A stretch of 64,000 nucleotides of DNA from Pontibacter korlensis (lineage in GTDB: Bacteria; Bacteroidota; Bacteroidia; Cytophagales; Hymenobacteraceae), in contig NZ_CP009621.1 in assembly GCF_000973725.1 (NCBI RefSeq), forward strand, positions 3,376,001 to 3,440,000, in the 5' to 3' direction. Made by a program: the position numbers and the translations under genes. Under the pieces are notes generated by a model. It saw nothing but the letters and a program-made list of their open reading frames with translations, was not told the DNA's origin and ran no database searches. Of this stretch, positions 15,330 through 25,178 are shown piece by piece (position 1 is the stretch's first letter; each line of letters opens with the position of its first letter).

Positions 15330-16810
15330 GTGTGGTCCTGCTGCCCCATTAGGTTTCAAACTGGGCGATGGAGCCCGCATAGAAGAGTAAGCTGGCTGGG
15401 CGGCAGGCAAGGGCTTTTGTATTTACCCCAAAACACGAAAGCCTATGAAAAAGCAAACCTTCACCAGAAAGAGCGCGGTCAGCCTGCCGCTGGTCAACCC
15501 GAATGCGGCAGGTATCGACGTAGGAGACACCATTCACGCTGTCGCCGTGCCCGAAGACAGGGATCCAGAGCCGGTCAGGTCCTTTGGGACGATGCCCTGC
15601 GATTTGGAAGCTATCGCCGCCTGGCTGCTCCGGTGCGGGGTGGACACGGTAGCCATGGAGAGCACGGGCGTGTACTGGAGACCCTTGTTTAACCTACTCA
15701 TCCAGCAGGGCCTGGAGGTGTACCTGGTCAATGCCAAACAAGTCAAGAACGTATGTGGCAGAAAGAACGATGAGGATGATGCACGCTGGATCCAGAAGCT
15801 ACACAGTTGCGGACTGCTACGCAGCAGTTACCTGCCCGATGATGAGCAGGAGGCGCTGCGTACCCTGGTGCGCCACCGCAAAACGCTCACCCAGGACCGA
15901 AGCCGCTGCGTGTTCCGCATGCAGAAGGCCCTGGAGCTGATGAACGTAAAAGTGCACACGCTCCTGCGCGACATCACCGGCAAGACAGGCATGGCCATCA
16001 TTGAAGCTATTCTGCGGGGAGAGCGGACAGCGGAAAACTTCCTTGCCTGCGTCCACTTTAAAGTGAAGGCAGACAGGGCCACCATCCTCAAGTCCCTGGA
16101 GGGCAACTGGCGCACAGAGCAGCTCTATCTGCTGGAGGATAGTTACATGAACTATCAGTACCTGACCCAGCGCATCGCCTTGTGCGATGTGGCCATCGAG
16201 CGGCAGCTCGAACGCTACCGCAGCGAGACCTGCGCTGAAGCGGCGCCTGCCTGTGAGGCCATCACGACCAAGAGGGGCAACAGGAACAAACCAGCGTTCA
16301 ATACCTGCTCTTACCTTAAGAAAGTGCTGGGAGTGGACGTGATGGCCATCTACGGCATCAGCGACATTGCCGCTTTGGAGATTGTCTCGGAGACGGGCAC
16401 AGACATGAGCAAATGGGAAACATCCAAGCACTTTGTCAGCTGGCTCAACCTGTGCCCCAACAACAAAATATCAGGCGGAAAGCTTATCAGCAGCACCCTG
16501 ATGAAGAAGAAGCCTAACCCAGCCAGTCAGGCCTTTCGAAATGCCGCCAATGCCGTGCAGCGCAGCGATAATTGGCTGGGTGACTACTTTAGACGGATGA
16601 AAGCAAAGGGTGGTAACAAGTATGCTACCGTGGCCACGGCTAACAAAATTGCCACTATTTACTACAAAATGGTATCTTGCCAGCAGGAGTTTAGGCCCGT
16701 AGAATTAGCTGCTTACCAGGAGAAGTATAAGCAAGTAAAAATCATGTATCTGGAACGAAGGCTTCATGAACTCAAAAAGGAAGCTGCTTAGTAGTTATAT
16801 AGAAGTTGTA
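15330..16810 (+). mobile_element. IS110-family insertion sequence (approximate limits)
   Basis: One full-length IS110-type recombinase with about 100-150 bp of GC-rich non-coding DNA before it. IS110 elements lack terminal inverted repeats, so exact ends cannot be set by eye. In the IS110 group the 5' non-coding end encodes the bridge RNA that pairs with donor and target DNA. The 15330-15444 stretch, with several GC-rich self-complementary blocks such as CTGCTGCCCC and GGGCGGCAGG, is the candidate. A decayed relative shares GCTGCCCCAT at 19401-19410. Confidence 0.7.
15445..16791 (+). CDS. IS110-family transposase (DEDD recombinase)
   Basis: 448 residues. The N-terminal DEDD RuvC-like domain shows GIDVGDTIHAVAV (first Asp), VAMESTGVYWRPLF (Glu) and the acidic cluster KNDEDDARW. 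The C-terminal Transposase_20 domain carries YGISDIAALEIVSETGTD and NNKISGGKLISS with the serine expected for this family. The frame is intact and of normal length, so the element may be active. Its GC-rich codon use differs from its AT-rich neighbours. Start ATG is at 15445. Confidence 0.92.
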   Translation: MKKQTFTRKSAVSLPLVNPNAAGIDVGDTIHAVAVPEDRDPEPVRSFGTMPCDLEAIAAWLLRCGVDTVAMESTGVYWRPLFNLLIQQGLEVYLVNAKQVKNVCGRKNDEDDARWIQKLHSCGLLRSSYLPDDEQEALRTLVRHRKTLTQDRSRCVFRMQKALELMNVKVHTLLRDITGKTGMAIIEAILRGERTAENFLACVHFKVKADRATILKSLEGNWRTEQLYLLEDSYMNYQYLTQRIALCDVAIERQLERYRSETCAEAAPACEAITTKRGNRNKPAFNTCSYLKKVLGVDVMAIYGISDIAALEIVSETGTDMSKWETSKHFVSWLNLCPNNKISGGKLISSTLMKKKPNPASQAFRNAANAVQRSDNWLGDYFRRMKAKGGNKYATVATANKIATIYYKMVSCQQEFRPVELAAYQEKYKQVKIMYLERRLHELKKEAA

Positions 16811-16824
16811 CTTAATTGTAGTTT

Positions 16825-17208
16825 ATGAATTTACTCAATCCATTATTGGCTGTTAAGTATGAAGACAGAAATGCTTTAGAGATTATTGGGTGGTGGGAGC
16901 TAAGAAGACCTCTCTATAACGTGATAGTTTTAGTTTGTGGACTTATAAGTATGTCAATAATGTCTCTAATGGTTAAACTGGAGCCATGGGAAGACATAGT
17001 AGAACCGATAGTAGTTTTAGGCTTTGCTTTTCTATGTAATTTAGGTTACACTCTTGGTTGGATTAGTGAGATAATGAATGTCAAAACTAAAACCTTCGGA
17101 CCAAAATTATTTAAAGTAGGTTTATACTTTACTTTGTTCTGGGTGTTTTTACCAGCTCTAATACATATCATATTGTGGATTAGTAGAGGCTTTGAAAGAA
17201 TGCAATAA
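16825..17208 (+). CDS. Hypothetical membrane protein
   Basis: A 127-residue protein I do not recognise. Three hydrophobic segments (about residues 30-50, 57-80 and 95-117) predict a small polytopic membrane protein; ALEIIGWWELRRPLYN precedes the first. It is AT-rich and begins 33 bp after the IS110 transposase stop, so the element may have inserted just before it. It is followed by an attC-like repeat, suggesting a cassette gene. Confidence 0.5.
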   Translation: MNLLNPLLAVKYEDRNALEIIGWWELRRPLYNVIVLVCGLISMSIMSLMVKLEPWEDIVEPIVVLGFAFLCNLGYTLGWISEIMNVKTKTFGPKLFKVGLYFTLFWVFLPALIHIILWISRGFERMQ

Positions 17209-17215
17209 GAAAAAC

Positions 17216-17288
17216 TAAGTACAACACGGCACATAAGCCAAGCTTCAGCTACGCTTCGCTCGCATTATGTACTAACCGTAATAACGAT
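17216..17288 (+). repeat. attC-like imperfect inverted repeat (site e)
   Basis: After the hypothetical gene the sequence opens with GTACAACACGGCACATAAGCC and closes with GCATTATGTACTAACCG; ACATAA pairs with TTATGT and smaller GC-rich arms lie inside. The AAC-A opening matches the other sites of the region. The stretch 17289-17454 shows nothing recognisable. Confidence 0.35.
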
Positions 17289-17454
17289 ATCTACTTCGAT
17301 GAACAGCGTACACGCAATTGTTGGGAAGAGCAGCGTAGAGTGTCTTAAAAAGGTACAGGATTGAGCTATAAGTTATCTTGGGTTAAGCCTCCGCCTGTAC
17401 AAGCTCTTTTAGAAGTTCTATAGTTTATTGCCGCGCAATATGAATGGGTAAAAA

Positions 17455-17492
17455 TAAACCTGGAGTCAGCCTGTAGGCTAAAACCAGGTTTA
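17455..17492 (-). terminator. Terminator of the aldehyde dehydrogenase gene
   Basis: TAAACCTGG (17455-17463) pairs with CCAGGTTTA (17484-17492), with inner arms AGCCT/AGGCT. On the minus strand it is followed by TTTATTTTT, as expected for an intrinsic terminator. Confidence 0.7.
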
Positions 17493-17557
17493 GTAAAGGG
17501 CAGGAGCTTGTACCCTTATTATGTAGGGCCCTCCCAGTAATGAAGTGCTAATTTTGT

Positions 17558-19102
17558 TTAGATTTTCTCAGGAAGCAGGGTCGCTTCCTCGTAGTTGCCG
17601 AGTACCAGTTCAGAGGGTTTACCTTGCGTTACAGCTTCTACCAATAGTTTACCTCCTACAAATGCTCCTTTCCAGGATTCACCCAGGCCACCGAAAACCT
17701 CTTCACGGTCGCCACGAGAGCGGAGTTTGTTGATGCCCACTTTAAAAGACCGCACTTCCTTGGCCGTACGCTGGGCCCACTTCTCGTCGTCAGAAGCAAT
17801 GGCCGCGACCAAAGCTCCATTAGATATATTCATCTCGCCCACTAGCTCTTCTATACGATCTACCAGCACGATAGAATCTATAGGTCCGAAAGGCTCTTTA
17901 AAATACAGTTCGCTCTGTCGTGGCAGGTTAACCAGTGCCCGCGGTGCCCGATAGGCTGAACGGTCCTGACCTGGTAAGAACAAAGAATCATCCAGCTTTC
18001 CGTCATAAACAGGGGTGGCACCAGTCTTAAGGGCATCTGCATAAAGTCGGTCTAAATCCTCAGCCTGGCGACTGTTTATTACAGGTCCGAATGCTAAGTC
18101 CGGCAGTTTATCCTCAGGGTGGTCTACTAGAGTGGGGTTGCCTATCTTAAGGCTACGCACCGAGTTCCAGTAAGTTTCCAGGAACTGCGGAAAAGAACGA
18201 CGTTCCACCACATACCGCACGTATGCCGTACACCGCTGCTTGCCGTAGTCGTAGCCTTTCTTGAGCTGTTCACCAAGGCTGTCCCAGTCGGAGTAATTCC
18301 AGATGCCATAAGTATTGACGCCTTCCATTTCCAGCATGTACCGCTTGTGCACAGAGGCTAGCGCATCGGCAATGTTGCGCCCGTTATAGCGCCCGCCCAC
18401 AAAAGAAAGGCAGGAGATCGCCTGGTCTTTTACTAACACATCGCTTAATTCTCCACCTGACCCACTCACCAGTGTTACAGGCAAGCCACAACGCCGGGCA
18501 ATGGCGAAGGCAACGCTCAGGGATATAAAGCCACCATCGGTAGGTGTTTTAGCCACAGCTACGTTGCCGCAAAGCACCTGCACAAGTACTGCGTGCATCA
18601 GCACTGACATAGGGTAGTTCCAGGAAGCAATGTTCGACACCACACCCAGAGGCTCCCGATGGCCGAGCATTTCCTCAATATTATCTACATACCACTGCAC
18701 ACCATCTATACAGCGGTCAATATCAGTAAAGCCAAGCTTATAGGTTTTGCCGATCTCCCACATCAAGAGCTTTCCAATTAGATCTACATGCGTGCGTAGC
18801 TGATCGAGGCAATCCTGCACCCGCTGCTTGCGCTCATCCAGGTCGGTGCGGCACCAGTCTGCAGCTTCGCGGTGAGCTGCCTGTATGGCACGCAGGGCAG
18901 TTGCCCTGTCTAACATGGGCAAGCTGCCTATTACCGAACCATCAATAGGAGAGATGAAGTCGCGGGGAGTGCCCGGTTCCTGCCACTCACCCTCTAAAAG
19001 GTTAAGGAAGTTGTTGTTCTGATCAAAGATTTCGGGAGTTACCTGCTTTACTTGTTGAAACAGCTTGGTAAACTCAACTTGGGGAGAAACGATTTTTGCC
19101 AT
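17558..19102 (-). CDS. NAD(P)-dependent aldehyde dehydrogenase family protein
   Basis: A 514-residue aldehyde dehydrogenase oxidising an aldehyde to an acid. The catalytic Cys is in YGKQRCTAYVRYVV (about residue 290) and the catalytic-site Asn in NIASWNYPMS (about residue 160). The general-base Glu region reads MLEMEGVNTYG rather than the usual LELGGKNP, so the branch is unusual and substrate prediction is unsafe. ATG at 19102 is preferred to the adjacent TTG. The gene stands alone and is closed by its own terminator. Confidence 0.85.
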   Translation of the reverse strand: MAKIVSPQVEFTKLFQQVKQVTPEIFDQNNNFLNLLEGEWQEPGTPRDFISPIDGSVIGSLPMLDRATALRAIQAAHREAADWCRTDLDERKQRVQDCLDQLRTHVDLIGKLLMWEIGKTYKLGFTDIDRCIDGVQWYVDNIEEMLGHREPLGVVSNIASWNYPMSVLMHAVLVQVLCGNVAVAKTPTDGGFISLSVAFAIARRCGLPVTLVSGSGGELSDVLVKDQAISCLSFVGGRYNGRNIADALASVHKRYMLEMEGVNTYGIWNYSDWDSLGEQLKKGYDYGKQRCTAYVRYVVERRSFPQFLETYWNSVRSLKIGNPTLVDHPEDKLPDLAFGPVINSRQAEDLDRLYADALKTGATPVYDGKLDDSLFLPGQDRSAYRAPRALVNLPRQSELYFKEPFGPIDSIVLVDRIEELVGEMNISNGALVAAIASDDEKWAQRTAKEVRSFKVGINKLRSRGDREEVFGGLGESWKGAFVGGKLLVEAVTQGKPSELVLGNYEEATLLPEKI

Positions 19103-19394
19103 CAAAAAGCTTTATTTGATTATGAAAATAAGACCAATGAAAGAGGTAAAATCAGCAGTGGTAGTACAAGTTGCTGAGGCTTTAAGCTTATTAATTACAT
19201 AAATTTGATAAATATATTCAAGTATAACAGTATATTAATTTTACGAGTAAATGCCAAAGAAAGCCCTGGCACTCATATCTTTGGCAGTATAAGCGTATGT
19301 GCAATTTTATCAGGCTCTTAAACGTAAGCTAACAGAAAGGGAGGGAGAAAGCCCTTCCCTTTCTCTTCATCTTAAAAGCCTGGACAGTACCTAG

Positions 19395-19747
19395 CGGCTG
19401 CCCCATCCGCAGGCATGAGTGAGTGTAGGCCCGGAAGATGAATGTTTTTTTTCCACTTAAGCCCCTTTCAGCTATGAAGAATTTACTCTGTCAGAACCTG
19501 GGCGTCGATGTGGGCAAAGACGCTCTGGATGTGGTGCGACATCCCTTCACTTTTGTTGGGTTTGATCTTACCATATGTTCTACCGCCTGCACTTGCCGGC
19601 TGTTACCTTTGCTGCAGCAAACATGCCCTGCACCGGGATGTGAACGCAGCTAGTAATATAAGAAATAAGGCGGTCGGGCAGACCGTTTCAGCTTGGGAGA
19701 TATACGGTCGCAGTAGCGAGGTAGCCCAAGAATCCAATCTGCTTTAG
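19395..19747 (+). pseudogene. Transposase relics: IS110 N-terminus and TnpB C-terminus
   Basis: From 19474 the sequence reads MKNLLCQNLGVDVGKDALDV, the start of an IS110-type DEDD domain, and stops resembling it after about 25 codons. In another frame 19590-19747 reads CYLCCSKHALHRDVNAAS then NIRNKAVGQTVSAW, the zinc-finger and RuvC-III end of an IS200/IS605 TnpB protein, ending at TAG. Both are short 5' or 3' remnants. Upstream, GCTGCCCCAT (19401-19410) is shared with the left part of the intact IS110 element. The remainder of 19106-20074 shows no other gene. Confidence 0.6.
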
Positions 19748-19980
19748 CGGTGGGAATGTCAATGAGAATGAAGGAAATAGCTATGGCAAGCAACTGCAGC
19801 ACGAGGTGCCATCTGTATATCTGATGTAGTTGTATCGGTGGAGGGAAGCTACTTTACTGTATATAGCCAGGGCAGTATGAACAAGCTACTTACAGCTTGC
19901 GCTATACAATGATGGCACATGAAAGCAGCAGTAAATAATTTGAAGGTGAAGAGCTCTAGTATTATCTGGAGCAAAAGGAA

Positions 19981-20007
19981 AAGCCCTCAGTTTCAACTGA
20001 GGGGCTT
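19981..20007 (-). terminator. purL terminator
   Basis: AAGCCCTCAGTT (19981-19992) and AACTGAGGGGCTT (19995-20007) form a stem with one bulged G. On the minus strand a T-rich run follows, 68 bp beyond the purL stop. Confidence 0.7.
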
Positions 20008-20074
20008 TAACGTGTTTAAGTATAACATTGAAGAACCTTATCTAGAGTGACTCAGCACTACTAGCCCGTCTTCA

Positions 20075-23000
20075 CTATTTCCCATTAGCTTCAAGCCACT
20101 TTCTTGCGTTCACAAAAGCTTCCATCCATGGCGATACTTCGTCGTGGCGTCCTTTCGGGTAATGTGCCCACTGCCACTGCAGGAGTGAACGCTCAATGTG
20201 CGGCATCATCACCAGGTGGCGACCTGTTTCATCGCAGATCATGGCCGTGTTATAGTCAGAGCCGTTAGGGCAGGCCGGATAGCCTTCGTAAGCGTACTTG
20301 GAAACGATCTGGTACTTGTCCTCGGTGTGGGGTAGACTAAAGCGTCCTTCACCGTGCGATACCCAAACACCCAGCGTGCAACCTGCTAAACTGGAAAGCA
20401 TCACCGATTTGTTCTCCTGGATCGTTAACGACGTGAAGATGCTCTCGTGCTTCTGACTTACGTTATGCAGCATTTTGGCCTTTTGGTCATGACCCATGGT
20501 GATGAATCCAAGCTCCACGAACAACTGACAGCCATTGCAAATACCTACTGATAAAGTGTCTTCACGCTTGAAGAAGTTCTCCAGTGCAGTTTTAGCCTTC
20601 TCGTTGTACATAAAGGCACCTGCCCAACCTTTAGCAGAACCCAACACGTCTGAGTTAGAGAAGCCACCAACAGCACCTATAAACTGAATGTCTTCCAGTG
20701 TCTCTCTTCCAGAGATCAGGTCTGTTGTGTGCACGTCTTTCACATCGAAGCCTGCCAGGTACATGGCATTCGCCATTTCACGCTCTGAGTTACTTCCTTT
20801 TTCGCGAATGATAGCTGCCTTTATTCTTGGCTTAGTAGGATCTACAACAGGCTTCTTGCCATCAAATCCTTCCGGAAACTTATAGATCAGCTCCTGCTTC
20901 TTATAGTTATCAAAACGCTCTTTTGCACTTACCGGACCACTCTGCTTAATGTCCAGAAGGTAAGAAGTTTTAAACCAGGTATCTCGTAACGGGGCAACAT
21001 CAAAGCTGTAAGAATCCGCTCCGTTTTTCAGTTCAAGTACAGCGTTAGAAGTGCTGGTGCCAATTTTGTGGAATGGAACATTGTTCGCTTCTAAAGTAGC
21101 TTCCACATCTGCTGATGCCTGGAATACGACGCCTATATTCTCTGCAAAAAGCACCTTGATGCTGTCTTCTTCACCTAGAGAAGTAAGATCTATACTTGCG
21201 CCCAGGTTGTTGTCAGCAAAGCACATCTCCAGCAGAGTAGTGATCAAACCGCCGCTGCCAATATCATGGCCAGCTTCTATCTTACCTTCCTTAATCAAGC
21301 CTTGCAAGGTATCAAATGCATTCTTAAACAGCTTAGCATCGGTAATATCTGGCGTTTCGTTGCCTATTTTATTTACTACCTGTGCAAAAGAAGAACCACC
21401 TAGTTTATAGGCATCATTAGAAAGGTTGATGTAATAGATGTTACCGCCATCGCGCTGCAACACTGGTTCAACCACCTGGCGTACATTGCTGCAATTGCCT
21501 GCTGCCGAAATGATAACTGTGCCAGGTGCAATAACTTCTTCGTCTTTATACTTCTGCTTCATAGAAAGCGAGTCTTTACCTGTCGGAATATTGATACCTA
21601 AGGCAATTGCGAAGTCAGAGCAAGCTTCTACGGCTTTGTACAAACGAGCGTCTTCACCTTCGTTCTTAGAGGCCCACATCCAGTTAGCAGAAAGGGAAAC
21701 GCTTTGTAAGCCATCTTTCAAAGGTGCCCAAACGATGTTGGATAGAGACTCGCCAATGGCATTACGGCTACCAGCTGCCGGATCTATTAGAGCCGAAATA
21801 GGAGCATGGCCCACTGAAGTAGCAACGCCCTCTTTGCCTTGAAAATCAAGAGCCATCACACCGCAGTTATTCAGTGGTAATTGCAGCGGACCGACACATT
21901 GCTGTTTCGCCACGCGGCCACCCACGCAACGGTCTACTTTATTTGTAAGCCAGTCTTTGCAGGCAACCGCTTCTAACTGCAGCAACTGCTCCAGGTAAGT
22001 ATGAAGCTGACCTTTATCGTATGATACAGGCTGGTAAGCTCTGTTTACAGAATTGTCAGTCATCACCACTTTTGGTGAACTTCCGAACATGTCGCTAAGC
22101 TCCAGGTCCATTGGCTTTACACCAGTTGACGCTGATTCAAAGGTAAAGCGGTGGTCTCCGGTAACGTCACCTACAGTATACATTGGGGCACGCTCGCGGT
22201 CCGCTATTTTCTGTAGGGTAGCAATATCTTGTTCGCCAATTACCAGACCCATACGCTCCTGAGACTCGTTTCCGATAATCTCTTTAGCAGATAGGGTAGG
22301 ATCACCCACAGGTAACTTATCCAGATCTATCTTGCCACCTGTTTCTTCCACTAACTCTGAAAGGCAGTTTAAGTGTCCGCCAGCGCCGTGATCGTGGATG
22401 GAAACAATCGGGTTATGCTCGCTCTCCACCATGCCGCGAATAGCGTTCGCTGCACGTTTTTGCATCTCAGGGTTAGAACGCTGGATAGCATTCAGTTCAA
22501 TTCCTGAACCGTGTTGTCCTGTGTCGGCAGAGGATACCGCCGCACCGCCCATACCAATGCGGTAGTTTTCACCGCCAAGTATAACAATCTTATCACCAGT
22601 TTTTGGATGCTGTTTCTGCGCCTGACTTGCTTTGCCGTAGCCAACGCCACCAGCAAGCATAATTACTTTGTCGTAGCCTAGTTTTCTAGGAGACTCAATG
22701 GCATCCGCTTTCTCGTCGTGCTCGAATGTTAAAACAGATCCTGTAATCAGAGGCTGTCCAAATTTATTTCCGAAATCAGTAGCACCATTAGAGGCTTTGA
22801 TCAGGATATCCATCGGCGTTTGATACAGCCAGTTTCTTTCCTGCGTAGCTTTTTCCCACGGGCGGTCTTTTTCCAGTCGCGACAAAGCTGTCATATAAAC
22901 AGCTGTTCCGGCAAGCGGAAGGGCTCCCTGGCCACCAGCCAACCTGTCTCTGATTTCACCACCAGAACCGGTAGCTGCACCATTAAAAGGCTCTACTGTA

Positions 23001-23758
23001 GTCGGGAAGTTATGCGTTTCTGCTTTTATAGAAATAACAGACTCAAAATCACTTACCTGATAGAAGTCAGGAACATCAGCACGCTTTGGTGCGAACTGCT
23101 GCACAACCGGTCCTTTAACAAAGGCAACGTTGTCTTTGTAAGCCGAAACAATATCGTTCGGGTTTGCCTCAGATGTTTTGCGGATTAACTTGAACAGAGA
23201 AACAGGTTTCTCCTCGCCATCAATTACAAATTTGCCATTAAAGATTTTATGGCGGCAGTGCTCTGAGTTAACCTGCGAAAATCCGAATACTTCAGAGTCA
23301 GTAAGTGGTCTGCCTAATCTTTCGGATAAGCTATTTAAATACTCAACTTCTTCATCGCTTAGCGATAGCCCTTCCTGTTTGTTGTACGCTGCAATATCAG
23401 TAATTGGCAGCACCGGCTCAGGCTCGATATTGATAGTGTAGATTTCCTGATCCAGACCATTATACTTCTGAGAAAGCATTGGATCAAAATCATTAAAATC
23501 TTCTTCTACTATTTTAAACTCTTCAATACGGATGATCCCCTCTATGCCCATGTTCTGCGTGATTTCCACGGCATTGGTACTCCATGGAGTTATCATGGCA
23601 GCACGAGGACCAATAAAAAAGCCACTCAGCGCAGTTTCCTGCTTTAGAGTGGCGTTGCCGAACAGCCATTCTAGTTTTGAAATGTCTGTAGCGTTCAGTT
23701 CCCCTTCGCTTTGTAGGGCGTAAACTGTATCAGGTTGACTAAAAAAGAAGTGAAGCAT
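20075..23758 (-). CDS. purL: Phosphoribosylformylglycinamidine synthase, single-chain
   Basis: A 1227-residue FGAM synthetase converting FGAR, ATP and glutamine to FGAM in purine synthesis. The order is N-terminal PurS-like domain, linker, two AIR-synthase-related halves (FSQVNSEHCRHKIFNGKF, KAETHNFPT, IVSIHDHGAGGHLNCLSELV, GHDIGSGGLITTLLEMCF) and a C-terminal glutamine amidotransferase with nucleophile GICNGCQLFVELG and MPHIERS. This single-chain large form is usual in Bacteroidota. ATG at 23758 is chosen because the 18-residue extension upstream has no family resemblance. It stands alone without other pur genes. Confidence 0.97.
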   Translation of the reverse strand: MLHFFFSQPDTVYALQSEGELNATDISKLEWLFGNATLKQETALSGFFIGPRAAMITPWSTNAVEITQNMGIEGIIRIEEFKIVEEDFNDFDPMLSQKYNGLDQEIYTINIEPEPVLPITDIAAYNKQEGLSLSDEEVEYLNSLSERLGRPLTDSEVFGFSQVNSEHCRHKIFNGKFVIDGEEKPVSLFKLIRKTSEANPNDIVSAYKDNVAFVKGPVVQQFAPKRADVPDFYQVSDFESVISIKAETHNFPTTVEPFNGAATGSGGEIRDRLAGGQGALPLAGTAVYMTALSRLEKDRPWEKATQERNWLYQTPMDILIKASNGATDFGNKFGQPLITGSVLTFEHDEKADAIESPRKLGYDKVIMLAGGVGYGKASQAQKQHPKTGDKIVILGGENYRIGMGGAAVSSADTGQHGSGIELNAIQRSNPEMQKRAANAIRGMVESEHNPIVSIHDHGAGGHLNCLSELVEETGGKIDLDKLPVGDPTLSAKEIIGNESQERMGLVIGEQDIATLQKIADRERAPMYTVGDVTGDHRFTFESASTGVKPMDLELSDMFGSSPKVVMTDNSVNRAYQPVSYDKGQLHTYLEQLLQLEAVACKDWLTNKVDRCVGGRVAKQQCVGPLQLPLNNCGVMALDFQGKEGVATSVGHAPISALIDPAAGSRNAIGESLSNIVWAPLKDGLQSVSLSANWMWASKNEGEDARLYKAVEACSDFAIALGINIPTGKDSLSMKQKYKDEEVIAPGTVIISAAGNCSNVRQVVEPVLQRDGGNIYYINLSNDAYKLGGSSFAQVVNKIGNETPDITDAKLFKNAFDTLQGLIKEGKIEAGHDIGSGGLITTLLEMCFADNNLGASIDLTSLGEEDSIKVLFAENIGVVFQASADVEATLEANNVPFHKIGTSTSNAVLELKNGADSYSFDVAPLRDTWFKTSYLLDIKQSGPVSAKERFDNYKKQELIYKFPEGFDGKKPVVDPTKPRIKAAIIREKGSNSEREMANAMYLAGFDVKDVHTTDLISGRETLEDIQFIGAVGGFSNSDVLGSAKGWAGAFMYNEKAKTALENFFKREDTLSVGICNGCQLFVELGFITMGHDQKAKMLHNVSQKHESIFTSLTIQENKSVMLSSLAGCTLGVWVSHGEGRFSLPHTEDKYQIVSKYAYEGYPACPNGSDYNTAMICDETGRHLVMMPHIERSLLQWQWAHYPKGRHDEVSPWMEAFVNARKWLEANGK

Positions 23759-24012
23759 GCTTAATTTTTTTCTAGCCACTAAGGTAGGGGTAAAATTTAA
23801 AAAACTGAACAAGTATACCGCAGTTATCAGGACAATTCAGACCGTTTAGTACTAAGTAGTACTATTACCTGTTATTCATACTCATCCTTTAGGTTGGAAA
23901 TCATAGGGTGAACCCGAATGTCTTTGGATATAAAGAACAACACATCAGGATGGTGTAAAGCAGGCACCTTACTTTAGTTAACTAGGCTCTGAGCTTGGAC
24001 TAAGACCAGCTG

Positions 24013-24873
24013 CTATAAAGTCTCCTCATAACGCTTTACCCTCTGTTTTGATGTCCCCAAGCCATCTATTCCCATCTCCAGCACATCTCCCGATTTTAAA
24101 TAAACTGGTGGGGTTAAACCATATCCTACCCCAGCTGGAGAACCGGTAGAGATTATATCTCCTGGGAGCAACGTGATGAATTGGCTCATATACGAAACAA
24201 GGTGCGGTATTTTAAAGATAAAATTGGCGGTAGTGCTGTCCTGCATTGTCTCGCCGTTTAGCTTCAGCCAAAGGCGCATGGCATTTACATCTTCAATTTC
24301 ATCTTTAGTAACGAGGTAGGGCCCTATTGGAGCGAAAGTATCACAGCCTTTGCCTTTGTCCCAGGTGCCGCCGCGCTCAAATTGGTATTCACGCTCCGAA
24401 ACATCATTATGCAGGCAGTACCCGGCCACATAATCCATAGCCTCGGCCTCTTCTACATATCTTGCCTTTTTCCCGATAACAAAAGCGAGCTCTACCTCCC
24501 AATCTGTCTTCTCTGAATTTCTAGGGATGATGATGTCATCGTTTGGCCCCATCAGCGCTGTTGTAGATTTCATGAAGATGATCGGTTCTGTGGGAATCGG
24601 CTTTTCCATCTCTTCGGCATGGTCGGCATAATTGAGGCCGGTACAAACAATCTTCGAAGGGCGGGCAACGGGACTCCCCAAGCGACTGTTCTCTGGTATG
24701 CGCTCAAGTTTCTCTTTATTCAACTCAACAAAAGCCTTCAAGCGTGAAAGACCATCTGTTTCGAAAAAGCGCTCGTTATAATCTTCTCCAAGAGCAGAGG
24801 TGTCATAAAAAGCGCCATCTATCACAATGGCAGGTTTCTCTCGGTTCAGTTCTCCGTATCGTATTAATTTCAT
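24013..24873 (-). CDS. Fumarylacetoacetate hydrolase family protein
   Basis: A 286-residue FAH-family enzyme. The C-terminal catalytic fold shows KIVCTGLNYADHAEEM, a metal site in DWEVELAFVIGKKAR, NDVSEREYQFERGGTW and the TGSPAGVGYG signature. Relatives include 2-hydroxyhepta-2,4-diene-dioate isomerase, acylpyruvases and ureidoglycolate lyase; the exact reaction cannot be told from sequence. It is a single gene, 202 bp from purL. Confidence 0.88.
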   Translation of the reverse strand: MKLIRYGELNREKPAIVIDGAFYDTSALGEDYNERFFETDGLSRLKAFVELNKEKLERIPENSRLGSPVARPSKIVCTGLNYADHAEEMEKPIPTEPIIFMKSTTALMGPNDDIIIPRNSEKTDWEVELAFVIGKKARYVEEAEAMDYVAGYCLHNDVSEREYQFERGGTWDKGKGCDTFAPIGPYLVTKDEIEDVNAMRLWLKLNGETMQDSTTANFIFKIPHLVSYMSQFITLLPGDIISTGSPAGVGYGLTPPVYLKSGDVLEMGIDGLGTSKQRVKRYEETL

Positions 24874-25178
24874 ATCCTATGTTTTTCGCCTTTCAATAAA
24901 GGCATATGTAGTTAGTATAATTTTGCTGCTGCTATTATAACAGCATTAAGTACGGTATTCTGTTTCCCATCGGTATACTACTGGACACAACTAGTCTTAA
25001 TACTGTAGCGGCTTATGCAAGAGATGTGAAAGCGAAGGAAACATGTAACAAAGTTATGTTACGACTGAGGCTCCAGCTGCTGTACCTTAAACTCACATCT
25101 TTTGATTTCTTTTTCTGTAACAACTTATTAAGCTAAAAGCTACCAGAGGTTTTATTCCTCAGTGTGCCCATAAATATA
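24874..25178. other. Intergenic stretch without recognisable content
   Basis: About 305 bp between the FAH-family gene and the decayed MBL gene. It is AT-rich, with no open frame that looks coding. A TAATTTTG on the plus strand near 24919 resembles a -7 element but has no gene to serve. Confidence 0.4.

Noticed and set aside
15089..15349. Open frame of 86 codons on the minus strand before the IS110 element
   Set aside because: No signal, domain or composition typical of a protein; it overlaps the presumed non-coding left part of the IS element.
15817..16431. Minus-strand frame of 204 codons within the IS110 transposase
   Set aside because: It is a shadow of the conserved recombinase reading frame.
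23847..23864. TAGTACT repeated twice near the purL promoter, as a possible purine operator
   Set aside because: Too short and without a known Bacteroidota purine repressor site to compare; not supported enough.
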